Below are positions 43,662-52,094 of a stretch of 64,000 nucleotides of DNA, one piece after another (position 1 is the stretch's first letter; every line of letters begins with the position of its first letter). The stretch covers positions 1 to 64,000 of the forward strand of contig NZ_FCOU01000001.1 of assembly GCF_900046475.1 (NCBI RefSeq). Direction: 5' to 3'. The DNA comes from Collinsella ihumii (lineage in GTDB: Bacteria; Actinomycetota; Coriobacteriia; Coriobacteriales; Coriobacteriaceae). The position numbers and the translations under genes were made by a program. The notes below the pieces were generated by a model that searched no databases, was not told where the DNA came from, and saw only the letters and a list, made by a program, of their open reading frames with translations.

Positions 43662-43766
43662 GTAGCGCAGGGGTTGATTGGGGACGGGTTCGTTCCAACC
43701 CATGGGCGGCCGCGCAGGCCGCCCATGGGTTGGAACGAACCCGTCCCCAATCAACCCCTGCGCTAC
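43662..43766. repeat. Perfect 105-bp palindrome of the GGGGAC family overlapping the kinase stop codon
   Basis: Two 50-bp arms are exact reverse complements around GCGCA. The arm includes TTGATTGGGGACGGGTTCG and CCAACCCATGGGCGG. The right end includes the stop codon of the histidine kinase gene (TAG, 43763-43765) plus the base beyond it, so the left end is an inverted copy of that gene's last bases. Confidence 0.93.
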
Positions 43767-45052
43767 AGACGCATGCTGAACGTCAAGATGCCCTTGTTGT
43801 ATGACACGCTCGCCCTGCCGCCGTGCGCCTCGGCGATGGCCCGCACGATGGACAGTCCGATGCCCGAACCGCCCGTCGACGAGCTGCGCGACGAATCGGG
43901 GCGGTAGAAGCGCTCGAACAGACGGTTGAGGTCGCCCTCGGGCGCCTCGTCGACCGGATTGGAGACGCTCAGCACGATGCCGCGCACGCCGCCCTCCGCC
44001 ACGAGCTCGATGGTCGACCCCTCGCTCGCGTAACGGGTCGCGTTGTCGAGCAGAAGGCCCAACGCGCGCGCGACGGCCTCAGGATCCGCGCGATAGTCGA
44101 GATGCCCCGGCGTGCGCACCTCCAGGCGCTTGCCGCGCGCGCCCGCCAGCGTCTCGAACGGCGCCGCCGCCTCGCGCACGACCTTTGCGATATCGACCTG
44201 GCGCACGTTCAGACGGCTTCCCCCTTCGTCCATACGGCTCAGCATCACGAGCTGCTCGCACAGACCGGAGAGGCACTCGACCTGCTCATGGATGCTGTCG
44301 GTCCATTCGTCCTCGCCGTGCTCGATCTTAAGGACCTCGTTTGCCGCATCGATCACCGCAAGCGGCGTCTTGATCTCGCGGCTCGCATCGGTCACGAACC
44401 GCCGCTGCTTCTCATAGCTCTCCACCACCGGCTTGAGCACGATATGGGAGAACATGATGACCAGCAGCAAGACCAGCAGCAGGCCCGCCGCGCCGACCAC
44501 CAGGCTCATCGCGAAGGTTCCCCAGAACTTTGAAAGGTCGCGCCCGCAATCCAGCAGGATGTACATGCGTCCGCCGCCGTCGCCGGATGTCGACGGCGCA
44601 TCGACCACACAGAACCGGTACGCATCGGAAAAGCCACTGGTGCGCCCCTGCTGCGCGAGCGTCTGCACCAGCTGACGGGCCTCGTCCTCGTCCACCGTGG
44701 CGATGCGGTCGGTATAGGCCTCGCCCATCGAGCCGTCCGCGTTGACGACGACCGTGAAATAGCGGAGCTCAAACATCATCTCGACGCTCAGCCCGTACTT
44801 GGCGAGATCGCTTTTCAGCTCGCGCTCGCGGTCCTTGCCGGGCTTTTCTCCCGACGCATAGGGCACGAGCCCCTCGCAGCTGGCGATGTAGGCGAGGCAC
44901 CCGTCGGCCTGCTGGCACACCGACAGGTAGCTCGCGACGTTGATGGCGGCGATGATGGCGGCAAGCACCAGCGTGACGGCCGCCATCGCGCCCACGATGA
45001 ATCGGCGCCTCAGGCGCTGGATGAATCCGCTGCGCTTCCCCCGGCCGATCAC
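43763..45052 (-). CDS. Sensor histidine kinase with Arg in place of the phospho-accepting His
   Basis: A 429-residue membrane kinase: TM1 at about 15-40, an extracytoplasmic domain, TM2 at about 155-180, a dimerisation/HisKA helix, and an ATPase domain with LLLDNATRYASEGSTI (N box), RLFERFYRPDSSRSSSTGGSGIGLSIV (F and G2 boxes). The H-box reads FVTDASREIKTPLAV: residue 225 is Arg (codon CGC at 44378-44380) where a functional kinase has His (CAC/CAT). It could therefore not autophosphorylate. The GTG start at 45052 overlaps the regulator's stop codon as GTGA. The upstream response regulator is broken too. Other regions look intact. Confidence 0.88.
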   Translation of the reverse strand: MIGRGKRSGFIQRLRRRFIVGAMAAVTLVLAAIIAAINVASYLSVCQQADGCLAYIASCEGLVPYASGEKPGKDRERELKSDLAKYGLSVEMMFELRYFTVVVNADGSMGEAYTDRIATVDEDEARQLVQTLAQQGRTSGFSDAYRFCVVDAPSTSGDGGGRMYILLDCGRDLSKFWGTFAMSLVVGAAGLLLVLLLVIMFSHIVLKPVVESYEKQRRFVTDASREIKTPLAVIDAANEVLKIEHGEDEWTDSIHEQVECLSGLCEQLVMLSRMDEGGSRLNVRQVDIAKVVREAAAPFETLAGARGKRLEVRTPGHLDYRADPEAVARALGLLLDNATRYASEGSTIELVAEGGVRGIVLSVSNPVDEAPEGDLNRLFERFYRPDSSRSSSTGGSGIGLSIVRAIAEAHGGRASVSYNKGILTFSMRL

Positions 45053-45741
45053 GAGCGCACGCCGTCTTCCGGCTCTAGCGAATAGCCCTGGTTGCGCGCG
45101 GCGCGTATGCACTGGTCGGCGCCGACGGCAGCCAAGCGCTTCCGCAGGTGGGAGATGTGCACCCACACCACGCTCAGCTCCTCGGGCGCATCGTCGCCCC
45201 ACACGTCCGCCCACAGGCGCTCGGTGGGAAACCGGCGGGAGGGGTGCGCCATGAGCACGCGCATGAGCTGGAACTCCCGGTTGGGAAGATGCTCCTGGCC
45301 GGCCGGACCCGCAAGCATGCACGAGGCGAGGTCGAGCCTGATGTTGCCCACCGCGAGCGTCTGCGCGTCGAGCGCCGTCGACGCGCGCGTGAGCACGCGG
45401 ATGCGGGCGAGCAGCTCCTTTGCGGCAAACGGCTTGGTGAGGTAGTCGTTGGCACCGGAGTCCAGCCCGAGCACCTTGTCGGAGATCTCGCTTTTCGCCG
45501 TCAGCATGATGATGGGCGTGCGGACGCCGCGCGCACGGGAACGGCTCAGCACGTCGATGCCGTCCATCCGGGGCATCATGATGTCGAGAATCGCCGCATC
45601 GAACGATTCTTGGACCAGCGCCTGCAGCGCCTCCTAGCCGTCGAATACCGGCTGCACCTCATAGCCATCGTGCTCGAGAATCGCTGTAAGGGCGCGGGAC
45701 AGACTGCGTTCATCCTCCGCGAGCAACAACCTCGTAGCCAT
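45049..45741 (-). pseudogene. OmpR-type response regulator interrupted by an in-frame TAG at codon 36
   Basis: Reading from ATG 45741, the receiver domain starts MATRLLLAEDERSLSRALTA (acidic pair Glu9-Asp10) and continues to PVFDG, where TAG (45634-45636) replaces what is probably Gln or Glu. The same frame then continues with ALVQESFDAAILDIMMP (phospho-acceptor Asp), the switch Lys in LTKPFAAKELLARI and the winged-helix domain ending GYSLEPEDGVRS. A 176-residue downstream product could only start at the internal ATG at 45579, without the phospho-acceptor. The gene overlaps the kinase gene by four bases. One nonsense change appears to be the only lesion. Confidence 0.9.
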
Positions 45742-45816
45742 ACGCCGACCCCATCCCAACGCAGTATGAAAACTCAGCAACCGATAATGATAGCGCCCGT
45801 ACTTTAACCGAACCTA

Positions 45817-45914
45817 AACGGGGCGAACTTTTGGGGACAGTCCCTTTTTGCTCACGACGGCGCATGTGCGCCGTCGTGAGCAAAAAGGGACTGTCCCCAA
45901 AAGTTCGCCCCGTT
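45817..45914. repeat. Perfect 98-bp palindrome of the GGGGAC family
   Basis: Two 48-bp exact arms around a 2-base centre, with the core TTTTGGGGACAGTCCCTTTT and the centre CGGCGCATGTGCGCCG. It shares core and centre with 21563-21650; the outermost bases (ACGGGGCGAAC) are specific to this locus. It lies 3' of asd and 5' of the broken response regulator. Confidence 0.93.
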
Positions 45915-45925
45915 ATTGGGTGCGG

Positions 45926-46951
45926 CTACTTGGTCAGCAGCTTGGCGATCTGGACGGCGTTGGTGGCAGCGCCCTTGCGGATCTGGTCGCCGCAGCACCA
46001 GAACGTGATGCCGCGCGCCGTGTTCGGATTGGAGATGTCGCGACGCAGGCGGCCGACCCAGATCAGATCCTGATCGGACGTGTCGATCGGCATGGGATAG
46101 CGGTCGTGCGCGCTCGCCGCCTCGCGGTCGTCGACGAGCTTCACGCCCGGGGCGGCAGCCAAGGCCTCGCGCGCCTCTTCGAGCGTGATGTCGCGCTCGA
46201 ACTCGAGCGTGACGCTCTCGGAGTGCGAACGCAGCACCGGAACGCGCACGCAGGTGCAGTTCACGCGCAGCTCAGGCAGGTGCATGATCTTGCGGCCCTC
46301 GTTTTGCAGCTTCATCTCCTCGGAGGTGTAGCCCTCTTCCTTGAAGCCGCCGATCTGCGGGATGAGGTTGCTCACGAGCTGGGCCGCGAACGCACGCGGC
46401 TCGGGGATGGCCTCGCCGCGACCCATGGCGGCGATCTGCGCCTCGAGCTCGGCCATGCCCGGCGCGCCGGCGCCGCTGGCGGCCTGATAGGTCGACACGA
46501 TCATGCGCGTCACGCCCGCGACCTTGTGCAGCGGCCAGGTGGGCACCAGGCCGATGATCGTCGCGCAGTTGGGGTTGGCGATGATGCCATGATGCCAGGA
46601 GATGTCCTCGGCGTTGATCTCGGGAACGACCAGGGGCACATCCGGATCCAGGCGGAACGCGTGGCTGTTGTCGACCACGACCGCACCGGCCTCGACGGCC
46701 TTCGGCAGCATCTCGCGCGCGATGTCGTCATCGACGGCACCCAGCACGATATCGCAGCCCTCGAACGCCTCGGGGCGGGCCTCCTCGATCTCGACCTCGC
46801 CGCCGGCGAAGGCGACCTTCTTGCCCGCGGAGCGCGCGCTGGCGAGCAGCTTGAGCTTGCCCACCGGGAAGTTCTGCTCCTCCAGGCACTGGACCATCTG
46901 CGTGCCCACGGCGCCCGTCGCGCCAAGAATCGCTACGGTGTACTGCTTCAT
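45926..46951 (-). CDS. asd: Aspartate-semialdehyde dehydrogenase
   Basis: A 341-residue enzyme converting aspartyl-4-phosphate and NADPH to aspartate semialdehyde in lysine, threonine and methionine synthesis. The dinucleotide motif is ILGATGAVGTQMVQCL at residue 8. The catalytic Cys lies in IIANPNCATIIG (about residue 130), GAGAPGMAELEAQ follows, and the active-site His is in the RVPVLRSHSESV stretch. It is complete and typical of the asd branch found in Gram-positives. It lies 60 bp downstream of lysC on the same strand, so the two form an operon. It ends at a perfect palindrome. Confidence 0.95.
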   Translation of the reverse strand: MKQYTVAILGATGAVGTQMVQCLEEQNFPVGKLKLLASARSAGKKVAFAGGEVEIEEARPEAFEGCDIVLGAVDDDIAREMLPKAVEAGAVVVDNSHAFRLDPDVPLVVPEINAEDISWHHGIIANPNCATIIGLVPTWPLHKVAGVTRMIVSTYQAASGAGAPGMAELEAQIAAMGRGEAIPEPRAFAAQLVSNLIPQIGGFKEEGYTSEEMKLQNEGRKIMHLPELRVNCTCVRVPVLRSHSESVTLEFERDITLEEAREALAAAPGVKLVDDREAASAHDRYPMPIDTSDQDLIWVGRLRRDISNPNTARGITFWCCGDQIRKGAATNAVQIAKLLTK

Positions 46952-47011
46952 GATGTCCCTCCCATATACCGGACCGGTGGTTTGCTGGGGAATCAGCGGC
47001 CAATTGATTCC

Positions 47012-48376
47012 CTAAAACGGCTGCGGGGTCGGCTCCAGATCCGACGTCTCGACGATGCCGTTCTCATCGGAGAACGCCTTGTAGATCGTGCGAATCGCCG
47101 TCTCGAAGTCCTTCTCCTCGACGCCGACGATGATGTTGATCTCGTCGCAGCCCTGCGTGATCATGCGCACGCTCACGCCCGCCTGGCCGAGCATGCCGAA
47201 CAGGTGGCCCGCCACGCCGGCGCGGCCATGCAGGTTGCGGCCGACCGTGGCGATCAGCGCCAGGTCCTCCACGACCTCGATCTGGAGCGGCTGGACCTCC
47301 TCCTGGATGTCGGCGATGAGCGAGTAGAGCGAATCGTGCACGTCATCGGCCTGAACGACGGCTGCAAACTGGTCCACGCCCGTGGGCATGTGCTCGACGC
47401 TCACGTTATAGCGCTCGAACACCGACAGGGCGCGGCGCATGAAGCCGATACGGCTCGTCGTGCGGTCGCGCGCGACGTTGATGGCCAGAAAGCCCCGCTT
47501 GCCCGACACGCCGGTGATGATGGGCTCGCTCTCGCCCTCCTTGGCGTGCTCGGAGATGATCGTCCCGGGGTCGGACGGCGCGTTCGTGTTCTTGATCACG
47601 AGCGGGATGCCCGCCTCGCGCACCGGGAAGATGGCCTCCTCGTGCAGCACCGACGCGCCCATGTAGGAGAGCTCGCGCAGCTCCTCGTAGGTGATGCGGC
47701 CGATGGGCTGCGCCTCGGGCACGATGCGCGGATCCGCCGAATAGAAGCCGGACACGTCGGTCCAGTTCTCATACAGGTCGGCACCGAGGCACTTGGCGAG
47801 AATCGAGCCGGAGATGTCTCCGCCGCCGCGGTCGAGCAGGCAGATGCGGCCCTCGCGCGTGGCGCCGTAGAAGCCCGGCATCACGAAGCCGCCGCGCGGG
47901 GCGCGCTCGTCGAGCAGCTTGGCCGTGCGCGTCATGGACAGCGTGCCGTCGTGATGGAACGCCACGACGTCGGCGGCGTCCAAAAACGGCAGGTCGAGAT
48001 ACTCGGCCATCAGGCGCGCCGTGAAGTACTCGCCGCGGCTGACGAGCTCCTCGGTGCTGAACCCGCCGGTGCGGGCCTTGTCGCAAAACGCGGCCATCTC
48101 CTCGCGGATGGGATAGGAAAGACCCAGCTCGTCGGCGATATCGACATAGCGCTGCACGATGTCGTCAAGCAGGTCGTCGCACGACACGCTGTACTTGACG
48201 TGCGCGTTCACGAGATACAGCAGGTCGGTGACCTTGGCGTCCCCGCTGCGCCGGCGCCCGCACGCGGACACGACGACGAAACGGCGCGCGGGATCCGCAT
48301 CGATGATCCCCTTGATCTTCCTGAAATGCTCGGCGTCCGCGACGGAGGAGCCGCCGAACTTGGCAACCTTGATCAT
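47012..48376 (-). CDS. lysC: Aspartate kinase (monofunctional, with two ACT domains)
   Basis: A 454-residue enzyme that phosphorylates aspartate, the first step of the aspartate family pathway. KFGGSSVADAEHFRKI at the start is the kinase signature; RGEYFTARLMAEYL, GFYGATREGRICLLDRGGGD and VSGFYSADPRIV build the active site. Two C-terminal ACT domains (about residues 295-454), one with QCDEINIIVG-type ligand contacts (TQGCDEINI), imply feedback control by lysine or threonine. The ATG at 48376 is chosen because the family signature starts right after it (MIKVAKFGG). It is divergent from thrC, and both belong to the same pathway. Confidence 0.95.
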   Translation of the reverse strand: MIKVAKFGGSSVADAEHFRKIKGIIDADPARRFVVVSACGRRRSGDAKVTDLLYLVNAHVKYSVSCDDLLDDIVQRYVDIADELGLSYPIREEMAAFCDKARTGGFSTEELVSRGEYFTARLMAEYLDLPFLDAADVVAFHHDGTLSMTRTAKLLDERAPRGGFVMPGFYGATREGRICLLDRGGGDISGSILAKCLGADLYENWTDVSGFYSADPRIVPEAQPIGRITYEELRELSYMGASVLHEEAIFPVREAGIPLVIKNTNAPSDPGTIISEHAKEGESEPIITGVSGKRGFLAINVARDRTTSRIGFMRRALSVFERYNVSVEHMPTGVDQFAAVVQADDVHDSLYSLIADIQEEVQPLQIEVVEDLALIATVGRNLHGRAGVAGHLFGMLGQAGVSVRMITQGCDEINIIVGVEEKDFETAIRTIYKAFSDENGIVETSDLEPTPQPF

Positions 48377-48623
48377 GAACCGACTAACCTTCCCCGAAAA
48401 TCCACCACCGGCCGCCCGAAGACCCACTGCGACGATGCAGCGCGGACGCGACAGATAGCAGGAGCCACTTTAGTAGGTGCAAGTGTACTAGCCGTTTCGT
48501 CGAGGGTCAAAACCGGCACGAAACGTCGTCCATTTGTTTCCAAACGGAAAACGTCCTGTGTTCAGCCGCTGGTATCGCAACCCGGATGCACCGCGAGAAC
48601 CGCGCAGACCGCGACCGCTCTGC

Positions 48624-48629
48624 TACGAT
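48624..48629 (+). promoter_or_regulatory. Candidate extended -10 box of the thrC-thrB operon
   Basis: TGCTACGAT provides a TG-extended -10 (TACGAT) 43 bp before the thrC ATG; AAGGGG about nine bases before the ATG is the ribosome-binding site. No -35 box or attenuator-like leader is seen in the 295-bp lysC-thrC gap. Confidence 0.35.
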
Positions 48630-48671
48630 ATCTCCACGATTCACTTTTGTTAGATAAAGGGGTGGTTCCCG

Positions 48672-50180
48672 ATGGGTCTGTTCCACAGCACGCGCTCCCG
48701 TGAAGCCACGTGCACCGCCAAGCAAGCCATTCGCCGCGGCATCGCGCCCGATGGCGGCCTGTACGTCTCGGACGCGCTCGGCGAGACCACCATCGACGTC
48801 GCGACGCTCGCATCCAAGGGCTATTTCGAGCTCGCCCGCGAGGTGCTGGGCATCTTGCTTCCCGACTACACCGCCGACGAGATCGCGGCGTGCGTGGAGG
48901 AGGCGTACGGCGGCACGTTCGCGAGCGAGGAGGTCACCCCGCTCGTCCCGCTCAAGCAGGCGCCCAACGCCGACGGCGTCTCCACCTACGTGCTCGAGCT
49001 GTTCGGCGGCCCCACGAGCGCCTTCAAGGACGTGGCCCTGCAGATGCTGCCCCGCCTCATGGCGCGCACCGGCACGGGCGACAACGCGGGCGAGAAGATC
49101 ATGATCGTGACCGCCACCTCCGGCGATACCGGCAAGGCGGCGCTCGCCGGATTCGCCGACGCGCCGGGCTGCGGCATCACCGTGTTCTACCCCGAGGGCA
49201 AGGTCAGCCGCGTGCAGGAGCTCCAAATGACCACGCAGAAGGGCGCGAACGTCTCCGTCTGCGGCGTCCGCGGCAACTTCGACGACGCCCAGAGCGCCGT
49301 GAAGCGCATCTTCGCCGACACGGAGCTGGCCGCGCGCCTGGCCGACGCGGGCGTCGTCCTCTCGAGCGCCAACTCCATCAACGTCGGCCGCCTCGTGCCC
49401 CAGGTCGTGTACTACTTCGCCGCCTACGCGCAGCTGCTGCGCGCCGGCGCGATCAAGGCGGGCGACGCCGTCGAGTTCTGCGTGCCCACGGGCAATTTCG
49501 GCGACATCCTCGCCGGCTACTATGCGCGCCGCATGGGCCTGCCCGTCAGCCGCCTCATCGTGGCGAGCGACAAGAACAACGTCCTGTTCGACTTCCTCAC
49601 CACCGGCATCTACGACCGCAAGCGGCCGTTTTTCACCACCACCTCACCCTCCATGGACATCCTGATCTCGTCCAACCTGGAGCGCATGCTCTACTACGCG
49701 GCCGACGGCGACTGCGAGCTCGTGACGAACCTCATGGCCGGCCTCGCCGACGGCGGGTCCTACACCGTCCCCGCCGAGGTGCTCGCCCGCATCCAGGACG
49801 TCTTCGGGTGCGGCTGGGCCGACGAGGACCAGGTCGCCGCCGCCATCCGCGACTGCTGGGACGCCAACGCCTACGTCATCGACCCGCACACCGCCTGCGG
49901 CTACCACGTGCTCGAAGAGCTCCCCGCCTCCCCCGGCACCGCCGCGCGCGTGCTGCTGTCCACGGCAAGCCCCTACAAGTTCCCGCGCGCCGTCGCCAGC
50001 GCGCTCGGCCTGTTCTGCCCTCCGAGCGACTTCGCCTGCATGGACGTTCTCGCCAAGGCGACGGGCACCACGCCGCCCGTCCAGCTCGCGACGCTGCAGC
50101 AGAAGCCGACCCTCCACACCGACGTGGTCGACGTGGACGCCATGGGCGCCTTCGTGGAGCACGCGGCCCTGAACCTGTAA
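48672..50180 (+). CDS. thrC: Threonine synthase
   Basis: A 502-residue PLP enzyme that turns O-phosphohomoserine into threonine. The PLP lysine is in FGGPTSAFKDVALQML at about residue 118, and the phosphate-binding loop is in TATSGDTGKAALAGF. ISSANSINVGRLVPQ-like LSSANSINVGRLV and PTGNFGDILAGYYA are typical of the fold-type II threonine synthase with N-terminal extension (RGIAPDGGLYV). The length matches the larger class. It is followed at 83 bp by homoserine kinase. Confidence 0.95.
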   Translation: MGLFHSTRSREATCTAKQAIRRGIAPDGGLYVSDALGETTIDVATLASKGYFELAREVLGILLPDYTADEIAACVEEAYGGTFASEEVTPLVPLKQAPNADGVSTYVLELFGGPTSAFKDVALQMLPRLMARTGTGDNAGEKIMIVTATSGDTGKAALAGFADAPGCGITVFYPEGKVSRVQELQMTTQKGANVSVCGVRGNFDDAQSAVKRIFADTELAARLADAGVVLSSANSINVGRLVPQVVYYFAAYAQLLRAGAIKAGDAVEFCVPTGNFGDILAGYYARRMGLPVSRLIVASDKNNVLFDFLTTGIYDRKRPFFTTTSPSMDILISSNLERMLYYAADGDCELVTNLMAGLADGGSYTVPAEVLARIQDVFGCGWADEDQVAAAIRDCWDANAYVIDPHTACGYHVLEELPASPGTAARVLLSTASPYKFPRAVASALGLFCPPSDFACMDVLAKATGTTPPVQLATLQQKPTLHTDVVDVDAMGAFVEHAALNL

Positions 50181-50194
50181 CCGCCGGGCATCCG

Positions 50195-50240
50195 CGTCGC
50201 GTCTGCGCGCCGCGCGCGAAGGCGGCCTGCAGACGCGACG
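50195..50240 (+). other. Hairpin in the thrC-thrB spacer
   Basis: CGTCGCGTCTGC (50195-50206) and its exact complement (50229-50240) can form a 12-bp stem around a GC-rich 22-base loop. There is no T-run. It ends 23 bp before the thrB ATG and may tune stability or translation between the two cistrons. Confidence 0.45.
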
Positions 50241-50263
50241 GACCCGGTCTGATTGGAGTTTGC

Positions 50264-51145
50264 ATGATCAAGATCACCGTTCCGGCCACCAGCGCGAACC
50301 TGGGCATCGGCTACGACACGCTCGGCATGGCGGTGTCGCTCTACTCGCACTTCACCTTCGACCGCGCCGATCGCCTCACCATCACCGGGTGCCCCGAGGA
50401 GTTCCGAAACGAGGACAACCTCGTCTACGTCTCGTTCGTCGACGCGCTGCGCGAGTGGGACGAGGAGCCGTTCCCCGTATCCATCGACATCCAGACCGAG
50501 GTGCCCGTCGCCCGCGGCCTGGGCTCGAGCTCGACCTGCGTCGTCGCCGGCATCATGGCCGCGGCCGCGCTCACCGGCCACACGGTCGACCGCGCCGAGC
50601 TCGTCCGCATCGCCACCGCCGTCGAGGGCCATCCCGACAACGTCGCGCCCGCCATCCTCGGCGGCGCCGTCTGCTCGTTCACCCCCGAAGGGGACCTTCC
50701 CCGCTGCCTGCGCTACGAGGTATCCGACCGCCTGCGCTTCATCACCATCATCCCGCCCTACGAGGTCCATACGAGCGAGGCGCGCAAGGTCGTGCCCCAG
50801 CAGATCCCGCTGTCGAGCGCCGTATGGCAGATGGGCCGCATCGCCGGCATGACGCGCGGCCTGGAGACCGGCGACACCGACCTGATCGCCGCCGCCAACG
50901 ACGATCGCCTGCAGGAGCCCTATCGCCGGCCGCTCATTCCCGACTACGACGCGATTCGCCGCACATGCCTTGCCGGCGGCGCCAAGACGCTGTGGATCTC
51001 CGGCTCGGGCTCCACGCTCATGGCCGTGACCGACGACACCATCGTCGCCAAGTTCCTGCAGGTGAGGCTGCAGGAGAGCTTCCCCGGCTGCGCGACGCAT
51101 ATCCTGACGTGCGACACGGAAGGCGCCCAGATCGAGTACCTGTGA
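50264..51145 (+). CDS. thrB: Homoserine kinase
   Basis: A 293-residue GHMP kinase that phosphorylates homoserine for ThrC. It begins MIKITVPATSANLGIGYDTLG, and the ATP-binding GHMP motif is ARGLGSSSTCVVAGIMAA at about residue 85. GHPDNVAPAILGG and the C-terminal SGSGSTLMAVT glycine-rich loop complete the family pattern. TTGGAG is found upstream of the ATG. An open frame continues upstream through thrC but is antisensical for this protein, and the family start matches ATG 50264. Confidence 0.95.
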   Translation: MIKITVPATSANLGIGYDTLGMAVSLYSHFTFDRADRLTITGCPEEFRNEDNLVYVSFVDALREWDEEPFPVSIDIQTEVPVARGLGSSSTCVVAGIMAAAALTGHTVDRAELVRIATAVEGHPDNVAPAILGGAVCSFTPEGDLPRCLRYEVSDRLRFITIIPPYEVHTSEARKVVPQQIPLSSAVWQMGRIAGMTRGLETGDTDLIAAANDDRLQEPYRRPLIPDYDAIRRTCLAGGAKTLWISGSGSTLMAVTDDTIVAKFLQVRLQESFPGCATHILTCDTEGAQIEYL

Positions 51146-51244
51146 TAAACGGGCGGCGAGGCGGGATGCACATTCGATACAGGCCGTGACCGCATCGAAC
51201 GGCTATGATTGATGGATTCAGACCCTGTTCACGAGGAGCCCATC

Positions 51245-51919
51245 ATGGACGAACCCACCGCCAAGCCGCTTTCACCCGTCGTCACCGCCGCGTGCCTCCT
51301 GCTCGCCCTCTCCCCCGCCATCGCGCTGGCGGTCTCATGGGGCATGCTGCCCGATGTCGTCCCTGCGCACTGGGGCGCCGAGGGGATCGACCGCTGGGGA
51401 TCCAAGGTCGAGATGGTCGCGGTGCCGGCGGTCACGCTCCTCGCAAGCGGCGGCCTTCTCTTTGGCGCACGGCGCACCACGGGCGACGAGCGCGTCTCGT
51501 TTCTGAACGGGTCGCTTGGCGAGCGCGCCGTCATGGTCGTGTCGAGCATCTGCGTCTCGCTCGTCGGGCTGGTCTCGCTTATCTGCTGGATCACGGGCGC
51601 CCTGGCACCCGAAGCCGCCGGCGGCGCCATCGAGACGGCGACGCTTTCCTGGCAGGTGCTCGGCGTGCCCGCGATCTTCCTGGTGGCGGGCATCCTGCTT
51701 GCGCTGCGCTCCCTCAACATGCCCGAGGGCGCAGAGATGCTGCTGGAAGAGCAGTACCATGCGCAGCGCATCGCCGGCGCCATCATGGTTGTCGCCGGCG
51801 CCGTCATGGCCGTGCTCTCCGCGCTCGTGCTCAGCGGCACCATGATCCAGGTCGGCCAGGCCGCGATCGCAGCCGTCGCCATGGTCTTCGTCTTCGTGCT
51901 GCTCAAGCGCTGGCTGTAA
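51245..51919 (+). CDS. DUF1648 domain-containing membrane protein
   Basis: A 224-residue protein with about five hydrophobic helices. The first part (MLPDVVPAHWGAEGIDRWGSK) is the DUF1648 signature also found at the N-terminus of SdpI-type immunity proteins: a Pro-x-HW-Gly-Asp loop between helices 1 and 2. There is no full SdpI C-terminal domain. The ATG at 51245 has GAGGAGC upstream; an in-frame ATG at 51209 lacks one. Function unknown. A perfect palindrome follows the stop codon by six bases. Confidence 0.75.
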   Translation: MDEPTAKPLSPVVTAACLLLALSPAIALAVSWGMLPDVVPAHWGAEGIDRWGSKVEMVAVPAVTLLASGGLLFGARRTTGDERVSFLNGSLGERAVMVVSSICVSLVGLVSLICWITGALAPEAAGGAIETATLSWQVLGVPAIFLVAGILLALRSLNMPEGAEMLLEEQYHAQRIAGAIMVVAGAVMAVLSALVLSGTMIQVGQAAIAAVAMVFVFVLLKRWL

Positions 51920-51925
51920 CAGCCA

Positions 51926-52022
51926 GGGCATGGGTCATTTGGGGACGGGTTCATTTCAACCCATGGCTGCGTGCTGCGCAGCCATGGGTTGAAATGAACC
52001 CGTCCCCAAATGACCCATGCCC
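51926..52022. repeat. Perfect 97-bp palindrome of the GGGGAC family
   Basis: Two 46-bp exact arms around TGCTG. The arm includes GGGTCATTTGGGGACGGG and TTCAACCCATGGCTGCG. The ATTTGGGGACGGGTTC...CAACCCATGG words match the palindrome at 43662-43766. It begins six bases past the DUF1648 stop. Confidence 0.93.
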
Positions 52023-52094
52023 CGCAGTGGAGAATGCGCGATGTCCGCGGCCAGCTGATACCATAGGGAACCAGCAAGCAAGCGAGGACAGGAG

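Noticed and set aside
48710-51145. Continuous plus-strand frame through thrC into thrB suggesting a fusion
   Set aside because: The part inside thrC is an Arg/Pro-rich out-of-frame reading; thrB has its own ATG and ribosome-binding site at 50264.
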